From Bimuria novae-zelandiae CBS 107.79 (lineage: Eukaryota > Ascomycota > Dothideomycetes > Pleosporales > Didymosphaeriaceae), in the NCBI GenBank assembly GCA_010015655.1, contig ML976681.1:723638-787637 (forward strand): a DNA stretch of 64,000 bases, read 5' to 3'. Under the pieces are notes generated by a model that saw nothing but the letters and a program-made list of their open reading frames with translations, was not told the origin of the DNA and did no database searches. Of this stretch, positions 1 through 10,832 are shown one piece after another. A program made the translations under genes and the position numbers. Each line of letters opens with the position of its first letter. The first letter of the stretch is position 1.

Positions 1-736
1 TTATTGGAATATGACCTTGCATCTGAAGATACGAAGAGGCTCCTGACCCGTGCTAATCAGCCTTCCAGTCTTGCCCTCGCACCCATCCTTATTATAATCA
101 TTGTAAGCCTAGGCAATAAATATTCATACTGCAACCCGAGCCAGCGCATTTGACGTTTCACAGGATTCGTAGACTCTACCTCTCGGGTCTCGGAAGAGCG
201 CGTCCCACCTTAACCTCGGGATGTATGAAGTATGCCGTTCTCCTCGTTCAACTGCGAACGACTGAACGAACAACTTTCGAGAAAAGAGTTCGCTGCCTGA
301 AAATATCACCGAAGGCTCACACAAAGGAGATGGCGCAAGAGCTGGACTCAAGAGGCGTGCACGTGGTAAACGATCAGCCGGTAGAGATAAGTAACTCGGG
401 GATGGGACATGAGGAGGGCAGGATATAACAGAATGGAGATTTCATTCAAATCAACAAAGCGAGATTAATACTATCGTGGTTTTAATGGACAGCATTCGGA
501 CATGGATTTGAGCTGCTGGTAACGAGTCTGAACGCAACGAGAATAGAGGAGTACAACCTCGGGAGTTGTCGTCACACTCAACATGTGGGAGGACGCTTTG
601 GTGACTTGATCAATGGCAAAAGCTCTTCAGTGGTGTCGAATAGCATACCATTTACATGATCGTGTTACAGGCTGAATTGTACGATTCGGAGGTGGAGTTT
701 GCCCAGTGGTCAACAGACTCGGAAATTCTAAGCACT
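1..736. other. No supported gene
   Basis: Short open frames exist on both strands, but none has a recognisable domain, a signal peptide or a convincing intron chain. I see no tRNA, repeat or transposon end here. Confidence 0.5.
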
Positions 737-1426
737 TTAGCTGGGCCCCCATCTGGACTGATTTCTTGGACACTTACTGGCAAAACTCTCAATCCATAAC
801 TGTGCCTCGGTGACGCTGGACATTTGCAATCGGGCCGGCCTCCGCCTTACTTGGTTCTCGGGTGCACTGGAGCAGTCATTCAGCGGAGACAGGGGCGATT
901 TCGGAACAATTTTAAGGTGATTCCTCGACTGTGTCATAATGAGCTCGTGCGACCGCGGCATGTACACGGCTTCTGGCTCGTTATTGTGTTCATCATCATT
1001 CGAGGGATGCTGCGAGTTCCCAGCCACCTTCTTGCCGAACATCTTACGAGCGGCGAGGGAGGGGGTTAAAGCGCGATGAGGATCCTCTTCCTTGACTACC
1101 TGTCGATGAAGAAAGGCTAGTCGTGGTTTGTGAGGTGGGTTTTGACCCCGGGCAGTAAGGTGTGCAAGCTCCGGAACCACCGCGGGTGACGAGTGATGCG
1201 CAGGATGCTCGGAGGAATGTGGTTTTCGAAGAATATGGCTTTGTTCCATCGTTTCCTGGGGGCGTACCAGAGTAATGCTATCTACAGGCTTCGTCTGCTG
1301 TGCGCTTTGACCGAAGCCGCACCTGCTGGTAGTTGCGACAGTTAGCGACGCGCGAGTCATTCGGGATGTTTGCAGATTGGCACCGACCACTGGACGAACT
1401 TCTTCCACGTCCTCTTTGGTTGGCAT
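737..1426 (-). CDS. Hypothetical protein, doubtful
   Basis: This is a 229-residue open frame starting with MPTKEDVEEVRP. It is rich in Ser, Pro, Arg and His, has no hydrophobic segment and contains no motif I recognise. It overlaps other open frames on both strands. It could be a small lineage-specific protein or a chance open frame in GC-balanced DNA. Nothing in the flanks (no clear introns, no partner gene) decides between these. Confidence 0.25.
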   Translation of the reverse strand: MPTKEDVEEVRPVVGANLQTSRMTRASLTVATTSRCGFGQSAQQTKPVDSITLVRPQETMEQSHILRKPHSSEHPAHHSSPAVVPELAHLTARGQNPPHKPRLAFLHRQVVKEEDPHRALTPSLAARKMFGKKVAGNSQHPSNDDEHNNEPEAVYMPRSHELIMTQSRNHLKIVPKSPLSPLNDCSSAPENQVRRRPARLQMSSVTEAQLWIESFASKCPRNQSRWGPS

Positions 1427-1726
1427 TTACTGAGCGACATCGCGCATCAACCAAGAATGGGTTGTTGAAAGTGGAATCTTTGAGCAACAAGTGATGCATG
1501 GCCAGTGCGCGATGCAGGAACGAGCAAAAATGATGGGGTAGGCATAATATGAAGGAATACGCTTCCTTTGGAATCAGGACATGAGATTAATTCCCCAAGA
1601 GAGGATCGTCACCAATGGCGAAGTAGTGAGAGCACGACTTAAATTCAACAGCTAGCTGTTGGTTGATGGCGGGCGGGAAAAACATATTGACCCGCACCTA
1701 CCCCCAAGCGACCCAATATAGGAACG

Positions 1727-3422
1727 CTAATTTGTGACAGGTGCTATTTTTACCTTCATGTCTGGCTTCTCCCACACAATGTAGTTCTTCTGCTGTATCC
1801 AATGCTCTGCTTCCTTACATAACTCCATATCAAAGCTGAGTATCACACTCGCTAGGATAAGCCGCATCTCATGGTACGCGAGATTAGCCGCCGTTAGCAC
1901 ATGTCTATGACGCCTCAACCATGACACTAAGAGAGCTTACTTCTTGCCCAAACAGTTCCTCGGTCCATACGAGAATGGGTTGAAGACCTGTTTGTTATCC
2001 GCGCCGTACTCGTACTGCCCCTCTGGTAGCCAGCGCTTCGGAACGAAAGCGTCAGGGTCCTTGAAGTTTGACGGCGAATGATATGCTGCGTAATTCGCAA
2101 TAGAGACGACGGTCTACCGAAAAATTGTTAGCTCCGCGACAACCGAACCGTGGATGCAAGTGTTTCAAAAATTCAACATACCCCACCAGGCACCCATCTT
2201 CCAGCAACATTTGCACCAGCTTCGGGAGTCTCTCGTGGTATTATTCCAGGAACCGGTGGATAGACTCTCAAGCCCTCTTCTACACATGCGCAGAGATACC
2301 GCATTTGCGACAGTTTCATCATTGAGATGTTGTCGATCGATTCGAAAGCATTGCGAACTTCCGCCTGCAAGCGCGCGAGCTTTTGAGGATTCCGATGGAG
2401 GTAGTATGTAATACCACTGAGTACAGTGGCTGTAGTCTCTGTACCTGCGATCATGAACAACCCAGCGTTGCTGTACATCTCCGATGCGGCCAGTCCGAAG
2501 GTATTGCCATTTTCGTCCTCTCTGTGTCGCAAGATATACGTCAGGACTATCAATATTAGCAATGGTCTTTGCTATTTTACACAGTGGTGAAAAACTCGAA
2601 GACTTACAGTCCGGTCGGTCGGTCTTTTGCCGCAATCGCTTATTTACCCTCTCAACAGAAAAGAGCAGATGGTGCTTCAGCTTCTCCTTCCGGGCTTTTG
2701 GTAAGCATCGTTGCAGCAGGGCGTTTGTCAGCGGCCATCGTTTTATTACACTCTTCACGATGATGAGCTTGAAGTTCGCAAGCGCTGCTGCGACCCAAGG
2801 AATGTAAGATCTGTCATGATGTCGAACGTGGTGAAGTTGTAGAATCGGGCCAGGTCGACCTCACCATGGTCCCAGGCAGCTTTGGTAAGCTTTTCAATGA
2901 GGAGTTTTGCGTAGTGTTTCAAGATGAACTCTTGCTGTCTGAGCGCCTTGTCGCTGAAAGCATGCGCAACCAGCTTCCGTTGACGTGCGTGTGAGTCGGT
3001 ATCCGCACGGAGGATTCCAGGTGGGTCGCCGAATATGTCTGGGCTATAGAACAACTTCTGTTTCGAGAAGAGGTTAGTAGTTCGAGAGCCGTAAACGTCT
3101 TTCCACACTGCTGAGTGGATGAAAGACAATTCGTTTGGCGCATAGCGGACTGTAGACCCGTATTCGAGGTGTAGCTTGTGTAACCAAAGTGAAAACGTGC
3201 CTTCTAGCATCGCCTTCTGCAAGGCTACTATGGTAGCGCTGGTGGATAACGGACCTGGAAAAGAACGTAGAGGGTGGAGGAAGAGGCTATGAAGTATACG
3301 AAGAAATGCATACAGAATCTAAAAGATTAGATAATCAAAATACGTTAAACTACAACAGAGGATCTTACAGTGAGTACCAAAAGTGCAATTGCACTTTGGA
3401 GGAGAGTTTTCGTGAGCGTCAT
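1727..3422 (-). pseudogene. Cytochrome P450, probably inactivated
   Basis: The P450 parts are in order across five exons: 3369-3422 (hydrophobic N-terminal anchor), 2608-3318 (HPLRSFPGP hinge), 2182-2546 (I-helix AGTETT, K-helix EEGLR), 1941-2113 (FVPKRW and the haem loop FSYGPRNCLGKK) and about 1727-1883. All family landmarks are present, and the sequence resembles fungal isotrichodermin C-15 hydroxylase-type P450s; that subfamily call is inference. Two lesions are visible. After DIMTDLTF near 2800 the frame shifts and roughly 15 residues expected before PWVAAAL are missing. The last intron has a CTAAC branch point but ends in TAA (plus strand tta at 1884-1886) where TAG is expected. An upstream AG could be used only with an intron of about 36 nt, adding seven residues. 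A sequencing error could explain one lesion, hardly both. Confidence 0.75.
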
Positions 3423-4203
3423 GTTGTAATATCAAGATTATGATCGCTTTGAGTAGAAGTGAAACATTGCTGTCGAAGCAGGCGGTATCAATAAGACATG
3501 TATCGCGCGAGAGTATCTTCGGTCTTCCCGAGGTCGCCTAGATGCGCAGCTGTGGCACAGCAGGTCCTCCGGAACGCTGGTTTGTGGAACAAACAGGCGC
3601 CTCTTGCACTCTTACCACACGTGTATTCAGCCTAACTCGAAGTATCTTAGCAAATCCTTCTGCCTTAATAGTCATGCTATTGTGTATTGGGGACTAATCT
3701 GGTGCATGATCTGGAAAGGCCATTGGGACAGTGAACGACAACTGAAACTTTATCATGTTGTATGGATCATAATCATTTGTCCTCTAAAGCTTACCAGTTG
3801 AGCTGATTATGTAGATGTAATTTTTTAACTTGGCTGGCCTTTACAATTAGACCCTGTGACGTCGAAAAGAGTGTTGAGGCAATCGTTGTTTTGATTAAGA
3901 AGCTACTCTATGGAGCTATATACTGTGGATCACGTGAGTCACGTGCACGGGCCGCACGTACGTGGGTGGCCCAAGCTTCTATACTGAACCGTCACATGAA
4001 ATCAAAAAGTTGTTCGACACAATTACAGTTCTTTTTTTACGCGCTCTACTTCAGCTTCATAAAGCTTACGAAGCTCCAAAGTTGATTACGACTTCGGCTC
4101 TATCCACCGTCCCAAACCTCCCCAGTAGCACCTTGTTCGCTGCCCTTGAACAAACATAGTTATCGCGCACACCCTGGTAAATTCCCTCACCAAATTAATA
4201 CCC
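3423..4203. other. Intergenic, no gene seen
   Basis: This stretch is the upstream side of the P450 remnant. It holds only short overlapping open frames without motifs. No transposon ends or RNA genes were recognised. Confidence 0.45.
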
Positions 4204-4880
4204 TTACGTGGTAACGCCACTGAAGAAGCTTGTCAAACCCTGGATTTGTCGTAGATACAAATCCGGTGTGCATCTTAACACCCAGGTAGCCCGCGCAGTC
4301 CTGCCATCCCACCAACGCTCCTCAAGACCATCTAGTTCAGACAAAACATTCGAACAAGCACTAGACGCCCCGTCCACAGTAAGTTGTATCAGCACAAACC
4401 TCCCTCCAGGTTCAAAATCCAGCAACAACGCTTTTTTCGCTGAACGCAATCCTATCTTTCAGACGTAAATGTATACCACCCTTCCACTACTCGATGCAGT
4501 CGCACACAAAGGGGAAACCTCCCCGTTCGTACCTCTAAATTCATCTCTACTTGAAACGGTATGGAAACCAGTAAACTGGAGGACAAGACAATCCAAACGC
4601 AAAGTCAGTTTCGCTCCCTTTAGAAGCTGGGCACCCATACACATCAACGTGCCTACAAACTCAAGAAATACTCTTTCCAACCCACCATCTCACTCAATCT
4701 TTATTATCCAACCGAACACCTCCAATCGCCAAGCTAGTTCCCAACTCTCCGAGAACTCTATTTCCGCGTATACCAACTCTCGCTCTTGACCTCCATAGGT
4801 TGCCACTCCCCCGGCTCCAGCACCCTCCCATCATTGACCCTAGAAAATCTGGAAAGATTAGCATACCATTTCAAATATAG
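4204..4880 (-). pseudogene. Decayed gene of unknown family
   Basis: One minus-strand frame stays protein-like from about 4800 to 4204 and is broken by only two in-frame TGA codons, at 4690-4692 and 4459-4461. Its text has ordered hydrophobic and acidic patterning, for example LVYAEIEF, ELDGLEERWWDG and TPDLYL. Upstream, a second frame reading SRFSRVNDGRVLEPGEW joins it only through a one-base shift near 4795. Several isolated stops in an otherwise open frame suggest a gene that recently lost function. I do not recognise the family. Confidence 0.4.
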
Positions 4881-5124
4881 CCATAGCACATGGCGAGCGA
4901 ACCCAACTCAAACCAAAAGGAAGGCAAAACGTAACGCAACATATGCGAAAACGCATAAAAACAAGTACCTATCTTAACGTTGTGCCTATCCGGCACATAC
5001 GCATTCGTAGCTCACATATCCGGTGAAGCAAGACCCAAACCCAGCAAAACGAAGTGTAGCGAAACGAAACGATGCAAAACATAAAAACACAAAAACAAAG
5101 CCAAAGCCAAAGCACACGCGTCAT

Positions 5125-6293
5125 TCACCTCTTATTCTTCAGCGCCTGCGCCTCCTTCTGCGCCTGCATAGCTGCTCTCGCACTACGCGAGCCGCCCAAC
5201 TTGGGCCCCTTGGGCGCGTCCTTGGTACCGGGCGCGGTGGCGGCGGGCTTGTTGCGCTGGTGCCGCGACTCGAGGGAGTCGAGGAACTCCTGGCGGAACT
5301 GCTCGACGAGGGCGTCGTCGTTGGCCGTGGCGGTGGTGCCTTGGGGAGTAGGGTTGGCCGGGGCTTGGTCGTCGAAGTAGTCGACTGGAAAAGGGGGTTA
5401 GTCTATGTAGAGTATCGTGGGGGCAGGAGAGGGAGACGCACGCTTGGCTTCTCGTAGGACGGCTTCGACTATCGCGTCTCGTCGGATGTCTTCGCTGTTG
5501 CGGCGCTTGGGTTGACGCCGCGGCTTGCCGTCGCGTCCTAGGCGTACTTTGCGCGCGGGCTCTTCGGTGGGCTGGCCGTCTTCGAGCTTCTTCCAGGCTT
5601 CTTCGGCGCGCGAGGTGGATGCCGGGCCGAGATCGATCTCCTGGAGCTTGCCCATACCAGCGGCCAGCCTGTGAGACTTGCCGTCATCCGGTTCTTCTGA
5701 CTTCGTCGGGGCATCTGCGATCGTGTGAGACGCAGACGATGGGCTGAGTGTTGTCTGCGTAGGCTCAGACGCGAGCGCTGCGACGGTCGCTGCGAGGTGT
5801 TGGGGTATTGGCCAGCCGTATAAACGATGGTTCTTTTCAGCCAGGCGGGCTTCTACATATTCCGTACTGGCTCGTCAGTCTCCACGCTTTATACTGATAG
5901 GATTGCGCCCGATAACGGAAGTTGAACATACATCTGCTGGTCATCCACATCCACAACTTGTCCCGTTTGAGGAACAAACCGGGCCGTGTAACCTTGCTTT
6001 GGCGCATCTTGCTCTTGCCGCACGAGCGCCTGGGTCTTCGTGAGCTCTGCACGCGCAGCAGCTTCCCGTAGACGGTCACGCGGGCGCTTTCGGTTGCGCA
6101 ATATCTCCTTCAATGTTGAGGATGTTCCGTCGCCCTCCAGAGTCGGTGCTTCATCTTCTGCGAGTGTAGAGGTGTCTGGGGACTGCTGCGCTGCAACGGG
6201 ATGATCGTCTTCGGTTTCGAGTCGCGTTCGTTTCGCGTGCGTGGTCTTGCGCCGCTTGAACTTGACAGCGGGCTCGGTCGTGGGGTCATCCAT
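5125..6293 (-). CDS. tls1: Tls1/Hep59 (C9orf78) family protein
   Basis: The gene has three exons, 5932-6293, 5442-5866 and 5125-5384, giving 348 residues. The N-terminus is basic (KFKRRK) and is followed by LKEILRNRKRPRDR and then RFVPQTGQVVDVDDQQ running across intron 1 into EYVEARLAEKN, which is the conserved core of the Hep59 domain. The C-terminal third is lysine/arginine-rich and ends KNKR. In fission yeast the homologue Tls1 acts with the spliceosome and affects telomere silencing; human C9orf78 is also spliceosome-associated. A nuclear, splicing-related role is therefore inferred. Introns of 65 and 57 nt keep the frame. The ATG at 6293 precedes the conserved region with no other in-frame ATG nearby. 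Confidence 0.85.
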
Positions 6294-6685
6294 GGCGGCA
6301 GTGGAGAGTTTACGGTTGAGTGAGTTGGGGATGTGCGGAGGTGGAGACGGTGAGCGCTAAGATATCAGCTGCACGTCACTCTCAAGTTTACCCGCGGCCA
6401 ACTCAGCATGCGATTGGTCACTTCCACATTCTGGTTACAGAGACAGTTTTGACGATGAATCGGGCATCATTTCATAGAGACTCCGACTATTACTACCATA
6501 CTAGTAAGAGTAGCAGTTCAGCCATGCCCCCAGCGCATACCCGCAACCTCACTTGCGCGCCTGAGCAAGTGAACTATACGAATTCCTCGCGGCTCACCAC
6601 CCACACCCCCTAAACAATACCCTTGCAATCATAGCACCCATGGCACACTTTCTCATGCTCCTTGCACATGTTCGTCCTGCGCGGC

Positions 6686-6994
6686 TCATGGTTGAGATAT
6701 TTCCGTATGAAGGTAAGCCCACACTCGCGCGCACTCATCTCCGAAGGTAGAACTTGCAGCCTGGCACTCGCGGATGTAGGTCGTGCAATATCGGCACCTG
6801 CTACGCATGGCTGGGTTCTACACAGTGTCCTTGCGGGAGAGATCTTGCAAATTTCAGCGCCAGACTCTAAGTGAGGGGAGAGGACCTACCGTCCTTGATG
6901 ATGTTGCTGTTATCGTCCTGGAAACCGTCGGCGGGTCGGAGAGGGCGCTCGTGAAGAGCGTGAAGAGGAAGGTGAAGATGATGAGGAACTTCAT
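6686..6994 (-). CDS. Small cysteine-containing secreted protein
   Basis: Exon 1 (6890-6994) starts MKFLIIFTFLFTLFTSA, a clear signal peptide, followed by a Ser/Thr-rich stretch. A 72-nt intron (6818-6889, GTAGGT to GTGTAG) joins in phase to exon 2 (6686-6817), which reads NPAMRSRCRYC and then TTYIREC, ending at a TGA. The product has 78 residues and four Cys in the mature part. Another frame runs open further downstream to a TAG at 6610-6612 and encodes a second Cys-rich stretch (NMCKEHEKVCHGCYDC), so an extra intron giving a longer form is possible. Function is unknown. It fits the general profile of fungal small secreted, effector-like proteins, but that is only a size and composition argument. 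Confidence 0.5.
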
Positions 6995-7421
6995 GGTTTG
7001 GATTGTTGGGCTGAGACGATTGCATGCTTTTGCAGAAGTCACTGGTTTGGAGGAAGGTTGTAGTTGAGCTAGAATTGACTCGGCCTATATACCATTAATT
7101 TACGCTGAGTACCCCAATGGCCGCCTCTCAAAAGAGAGCACCGACGTGGACCCTGTGTTTGCAAGAGCGAGCACCAATCTCCTTTCTCCAGCCCTCGGGG
7201 AAACAAGGCGCTGCAATAGCGCATGCTTGTTGCTTGCTCCGTTAGACGACGGGGTTAGACGGAATTGGCTGGCGATTCTCAGCAAACGAAATGGTGATCA
7301 GAGAGAGGGAAATGTTAGGCACGATAAACTGTGACATGTTCTACAAAATGCTGCTGAACGTTAATCTCCATTCGGACAAGTAACAAAGTTGTGAACCCAC
7401 ACATATTTACAAGCTTACAGC
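6995..7421. other. Intergenic region
   Basis: This is the presumed promoter of the small secreted protein gene plus the 3' side of the complex I gene. No further coding signal was seen. Confidence 0.5.
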
Positions 7422-8420
7422 TCACAACTCGCCGTCCTTCCTCAGAGTCTCGTTGCCCCACGGCTCGCTCGTTAACGAGGTCAGACCGGCAGCGGGCTCA
7501 CAGCTCTTCCTTCCGCTCAACGGACCCGGCGTGGGCACCTGCACCCCGCCCGCCGTGTATCCTCGCCCTTGCTCGATGCTGTCCCTATTCTCCACGTTCC
7601 TGTTCTCGCCAGTGATGATGGCGTGGCCGTCACCCGCCAGACCAGGCGTGCCAGCTTGTGCGCCAGTCTTCTCAGCGGCGTTCTGGAGGGCCTTGAGCAG
7701 TGATACAGTTGAGTCGTATGTGAGATCCTCGTAGTAGTCATCATTGATTTGCACCATGGGCGCGTTCGCACAGGCGCCAAGGCATTCGACTTCGGTGAAG
7801 GTAAAGAGGCCGTCCTTGGTGGTTCCGCCGTGGTGAATGCCCAGAGTGTCTTCCACAGCCTTCATGACCGCATCGCTGTTGCACAGCATGCAAGGTGTCT
7901 ACACACGTTAACAGTTGCTAGCGCTCCCCGCGCGCTTCGCCACTTACTGTTGTGCAGACCTGGACGTGGAATTTGCCGACCGGGTTCCGGTTGTACATGG
8001 TGTAGAAGGTAGCGACCTCGTAGACGCGCATGGGCGGCATCTCCAGTATCCGCGCCACCTCGTTCATGACGCTGATGCTAGTGAAGCCGTGCTGGCGCTG
8101 GCCGAGGTCGAGCAGGGGCATGACGGCGGCCTTCTTGTACTGCGAGGGGTACCGGGAGACGATCTCCTTGATGAGCTCCTCATTCTGCGGCGTGAATTTG
8201 AAGGGAATCGATGGGTTGTTCTCGGGCGTGTCGCGGTGCTGCGGGCTCCATTAGCGTTGCAATCGCAGGGAGGAAGAGAGCGGAAAGAGCTACGTACCAC
8301 CATGAGAGAGTCGCTCCGGGCGGGCGCTGTGACGCTGAAGGCCCGCCATTGGGTCCGCTGGAGCTGACGCAGGGCGCGGGGACCGCTGCGATACATAAAC
8401 GGTACCAGCTTGGAGGCCAT
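7422..8420 (-). CDS. nuo24: NADH:ubiquinone oxidoreductase 24 kDa subunit (NDUFV2)
   Basis: Three exons (8298-8420, 7948-8238, 7422-7898) encode 296 residues. The arginine-rich N-terminus, ending in [10 protein letters not shown], is a mitochondrial targeting sequence. The thioredoxin-like fold of the family follows. The 2Fe-2S ligands are visible as VCTTTPCMLC and, further on, EVECLGAC. The subunit carries cluster N1a in the matrix arm of respiratory complex I and sits beside the FMN-containing 51 kDa subunit. Length and motif order match the family, and all introns are in phase. The start at 8420 is set by the targeting peptide. Confidence 0.97.
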
Positions 8421-8920
8421 TGTGGATGTGAGAGCTGCGGGTGGTTGCGACGGCGTTGATGTCGCACTCGACCTTCGGTCGGGCAAAGCTCGGCAGCCAA
8501 TCAGGTGCAGGCAGAGGTCATCATACAAAACGCCCCGAGGTTCCCCATCACTGTTTATTCTAGATTACGGAGCATTTCTAGAAAACATGCCGTGTACTTG
8601 ATTGTAGCGAACACGTTGATGATTCGCATCAAATTCAATAGCATTGATTGGTATCCATATATGGACTGATAAGCCAAGTGCCTGTCTCGACGCTTTATTG
8701 TCGTCCCCTAACCTCTGATTTCAATCGGCAGCCGCAATTACCGCACATGTCATCCAAAGCCGTAGTCTCATCAAGCCTCGCAGATACATAATGACGCTGA
8801 AACCGCGCGCAGTGCCAGCCATGCTGAATCGGCAAGTTCTCCCAAAGCCAACGGGCCCAAACTAAACGCCATCCATGCAACGGAAATAACAAAATCGTCC
8901 TTTCGAAAGGTCGCAAAAAA
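8421..8920. other. Intergenic region
   Basis: This stretch separates the complex I gene start from the MO25 gene stop. It is mainly promoter and 3' UTR sequence. The only open frames are short and motif-free. Confidence 0.5.
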
Positions 8921-10258
8921 TCAAGTAGCCGCGGGCGGAGCAATCGGTTGTGGCGGGAGGTTTTCTATTTGCCGAATCAAGAAGCTCTTCTCGTCGTTGA
9001 ATTGCTCGTCTTCCGTCCGGTCCTCGAGGAAGTTGGGCAGGAAGCGTAGTAGCTTCTCGCGATTACTGATCAGTATGCGCTGCACGGCGATGGATTTGTT
9101 GGGGTTAGCAACAAAAACCTAGGATTTTTAGCACGACTGAAAGCGGATATGCGGTCCGTGTGGGAACTGACCTTGAAGACGTGGAAGCCTTCGTAGTTGA
9201 TCATGCGCCGGTCATCCCGCAACAGCTTCATAATGATCTTGAGATGTTCGCCCGAGTCGACGTATTGCGTCATGACGTTGTAGTTCGCCCGGTCGAGCAG
9301 AATTTCGCCCAAGAGCTTGATTGATTGTCGTTTAGTGACGTAGCTTTCCGACTGTATCAATATCGTGTTGTATCTTGAAAAGAACATGTCAAAATTCGTC
9401 TGAAGATATCCTGCAACCAAGCTCTTGTGTTTGGTAAGGATGTCCTATGCACCATTGTCAGCTCTGCATATCCACATGGCCGCCACTGGCTGGCATACCC
9501 TGAATGTGTTGAAAGCGTCCGCGCTAACTTCAAAAGCGCCCTTATCTATCCAATTAAAAAACTCCCAAAAGACTCCCTCTCCCGACGAGGGTACATCCGG
9601 GTTCACATTCGCGAGGTCGCGCATCTTTCCATCCGGTGTTGGCTCGTCGTACAGGAGAAGTGCGGCAATAGAGTCGTACTTAAGGGCTTCCCGCAAAACA
9701 CCTCCGCATGGCATTGCGCTCTCTCGCCGATCGTAGCCCTTGCATAATGCTATTATGATCTCAGGTCGGTATTGTATGACGTGGTGTAGAACCTGAGGGT
9801 CGTCGGCACCAGCGGGCTTGTAGCGGAATGCGGTCGAGAAGATGACTTGGGCGTCTTTGCGCGATTCGAACGGGAGCTTGTGGATATTGGTCGCAAGGGT
9901 GTAGAGGAGGTCGTCTTGAATGATGAGGCTCAATAGCTCAAACACTAATGCCGGATTGACTTCGGATTCTACATGACCATTAGCTGTGGTTCCACAGATG
10001 GTGATGGGTGGAGCGGGCGAAAGCGAAAATGCGTAGCTACCCGGCGTGCCTTGAAGTCTGGTCTTTAGTTGTTGGAGATCTTTCGCCAGCTCTTCCTCGA
10101 TCTGTCCAATGTCAGTGCCAGGATCCGCCGCGGTACTACGCTGACATGCGAACCTTAGGGTTTGGCTTGACTTCCTCACTCAGCCGTATTGTCAGCTCCT
10201 TCGTGGAGCGCACGAGCTCGTTCGGTGGCTTTGCGGACTTGCGGAACAGGAAGGCCAT
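8921..10258 (-). CDS. hymA: MO25/HymA family scaffold protein
   Basis: Four exons (10154-10258, 9499-10101, 9172-9444, 8921-9118) encode 392 residues. The N-terminus MAFLFRKSAKPPNELV and the later blocks (VIFSTAFRYK, YRPEIIIALCKGY, CGGVLREALKYD, FNWIDKGAFEVSADAF, RQSIKLLGEILLDR, INYEGFHVFKVFVANP) are hallmark MO25 helical-repeat sequences. MO25 proteins are armadillo-like scaffolds that activate GCK/STE20-type kinases. In Aspergillus, HymA is needed for conidiophore development, and in yeasts the homologue works in the RAM/MOR polarity and cell-separation network. A Gly/Pro-containing insertion near residues 60-90 makes it longer than the animal protein. Introns of 52-54 nt are all in phase. 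Confidence 0.95.
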
Positions 10259-10832
10259 GATGTTCGGGCGCGGGCGGAAGGTGTAGGGGCGTTAATCTCG
10301 AGTGGAGGGGTTCCGTTGAACAAAGCTGGTGCCTGGCATCAGCTACCGCAGAAACGACGACATGCAATGTTTGGGGGCGCGGGGCGACAAGACAACAAGG
10401 GCCGTGGGGTTTGTTGTGCGTGGCTGACAGTGATGTCGGGAGGCTTTGATCTCATGGGTGCCCGGTCCACTGTTCCCTGCATTAGCGGGCAGCCGTATTA
10501 GCGCGTATGCAACCCCAAACTTTGGCTCGCGCTATCAACCTTGGAACCAAGCATCTCACGTGTATATGGCCAAACCTTGGAACCTTGGAGCTTTGATTGA
10601 GCGCATAATATAATGATTATAGCACTCGAATGTTACGTAGGCCGTGCTGAAGCGTGCTCAAATCTGCCTAGCATCATTACGTTTACACTTCACATCCATT
10701 CACTGGAATCAGATCAGGTATGATTCGCCCCTAGCTTGCTACATTCATTTAATCATGTCCCTGCATCATCTTGACTGGGAACTCTGCAGAATGCGATTCC
10801 TGGGAGCAAATAGACAGAGTATGATCGCTCGC
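10259..10832. other. Intergenic region
   Basis: This is the likely promoter of the MO25 gene and the 3' flank of the kinase gene. I see no coding, RNA or repeat feature. Confidence 0.5.

Noticed and set aside
1727..6293. Secondary-metabolite cluster around the P450
   Set aside because: No synthase, transporter or regulator adjoins it; neighbours are a Tls1 homologue and non-coding or decayed sequence.
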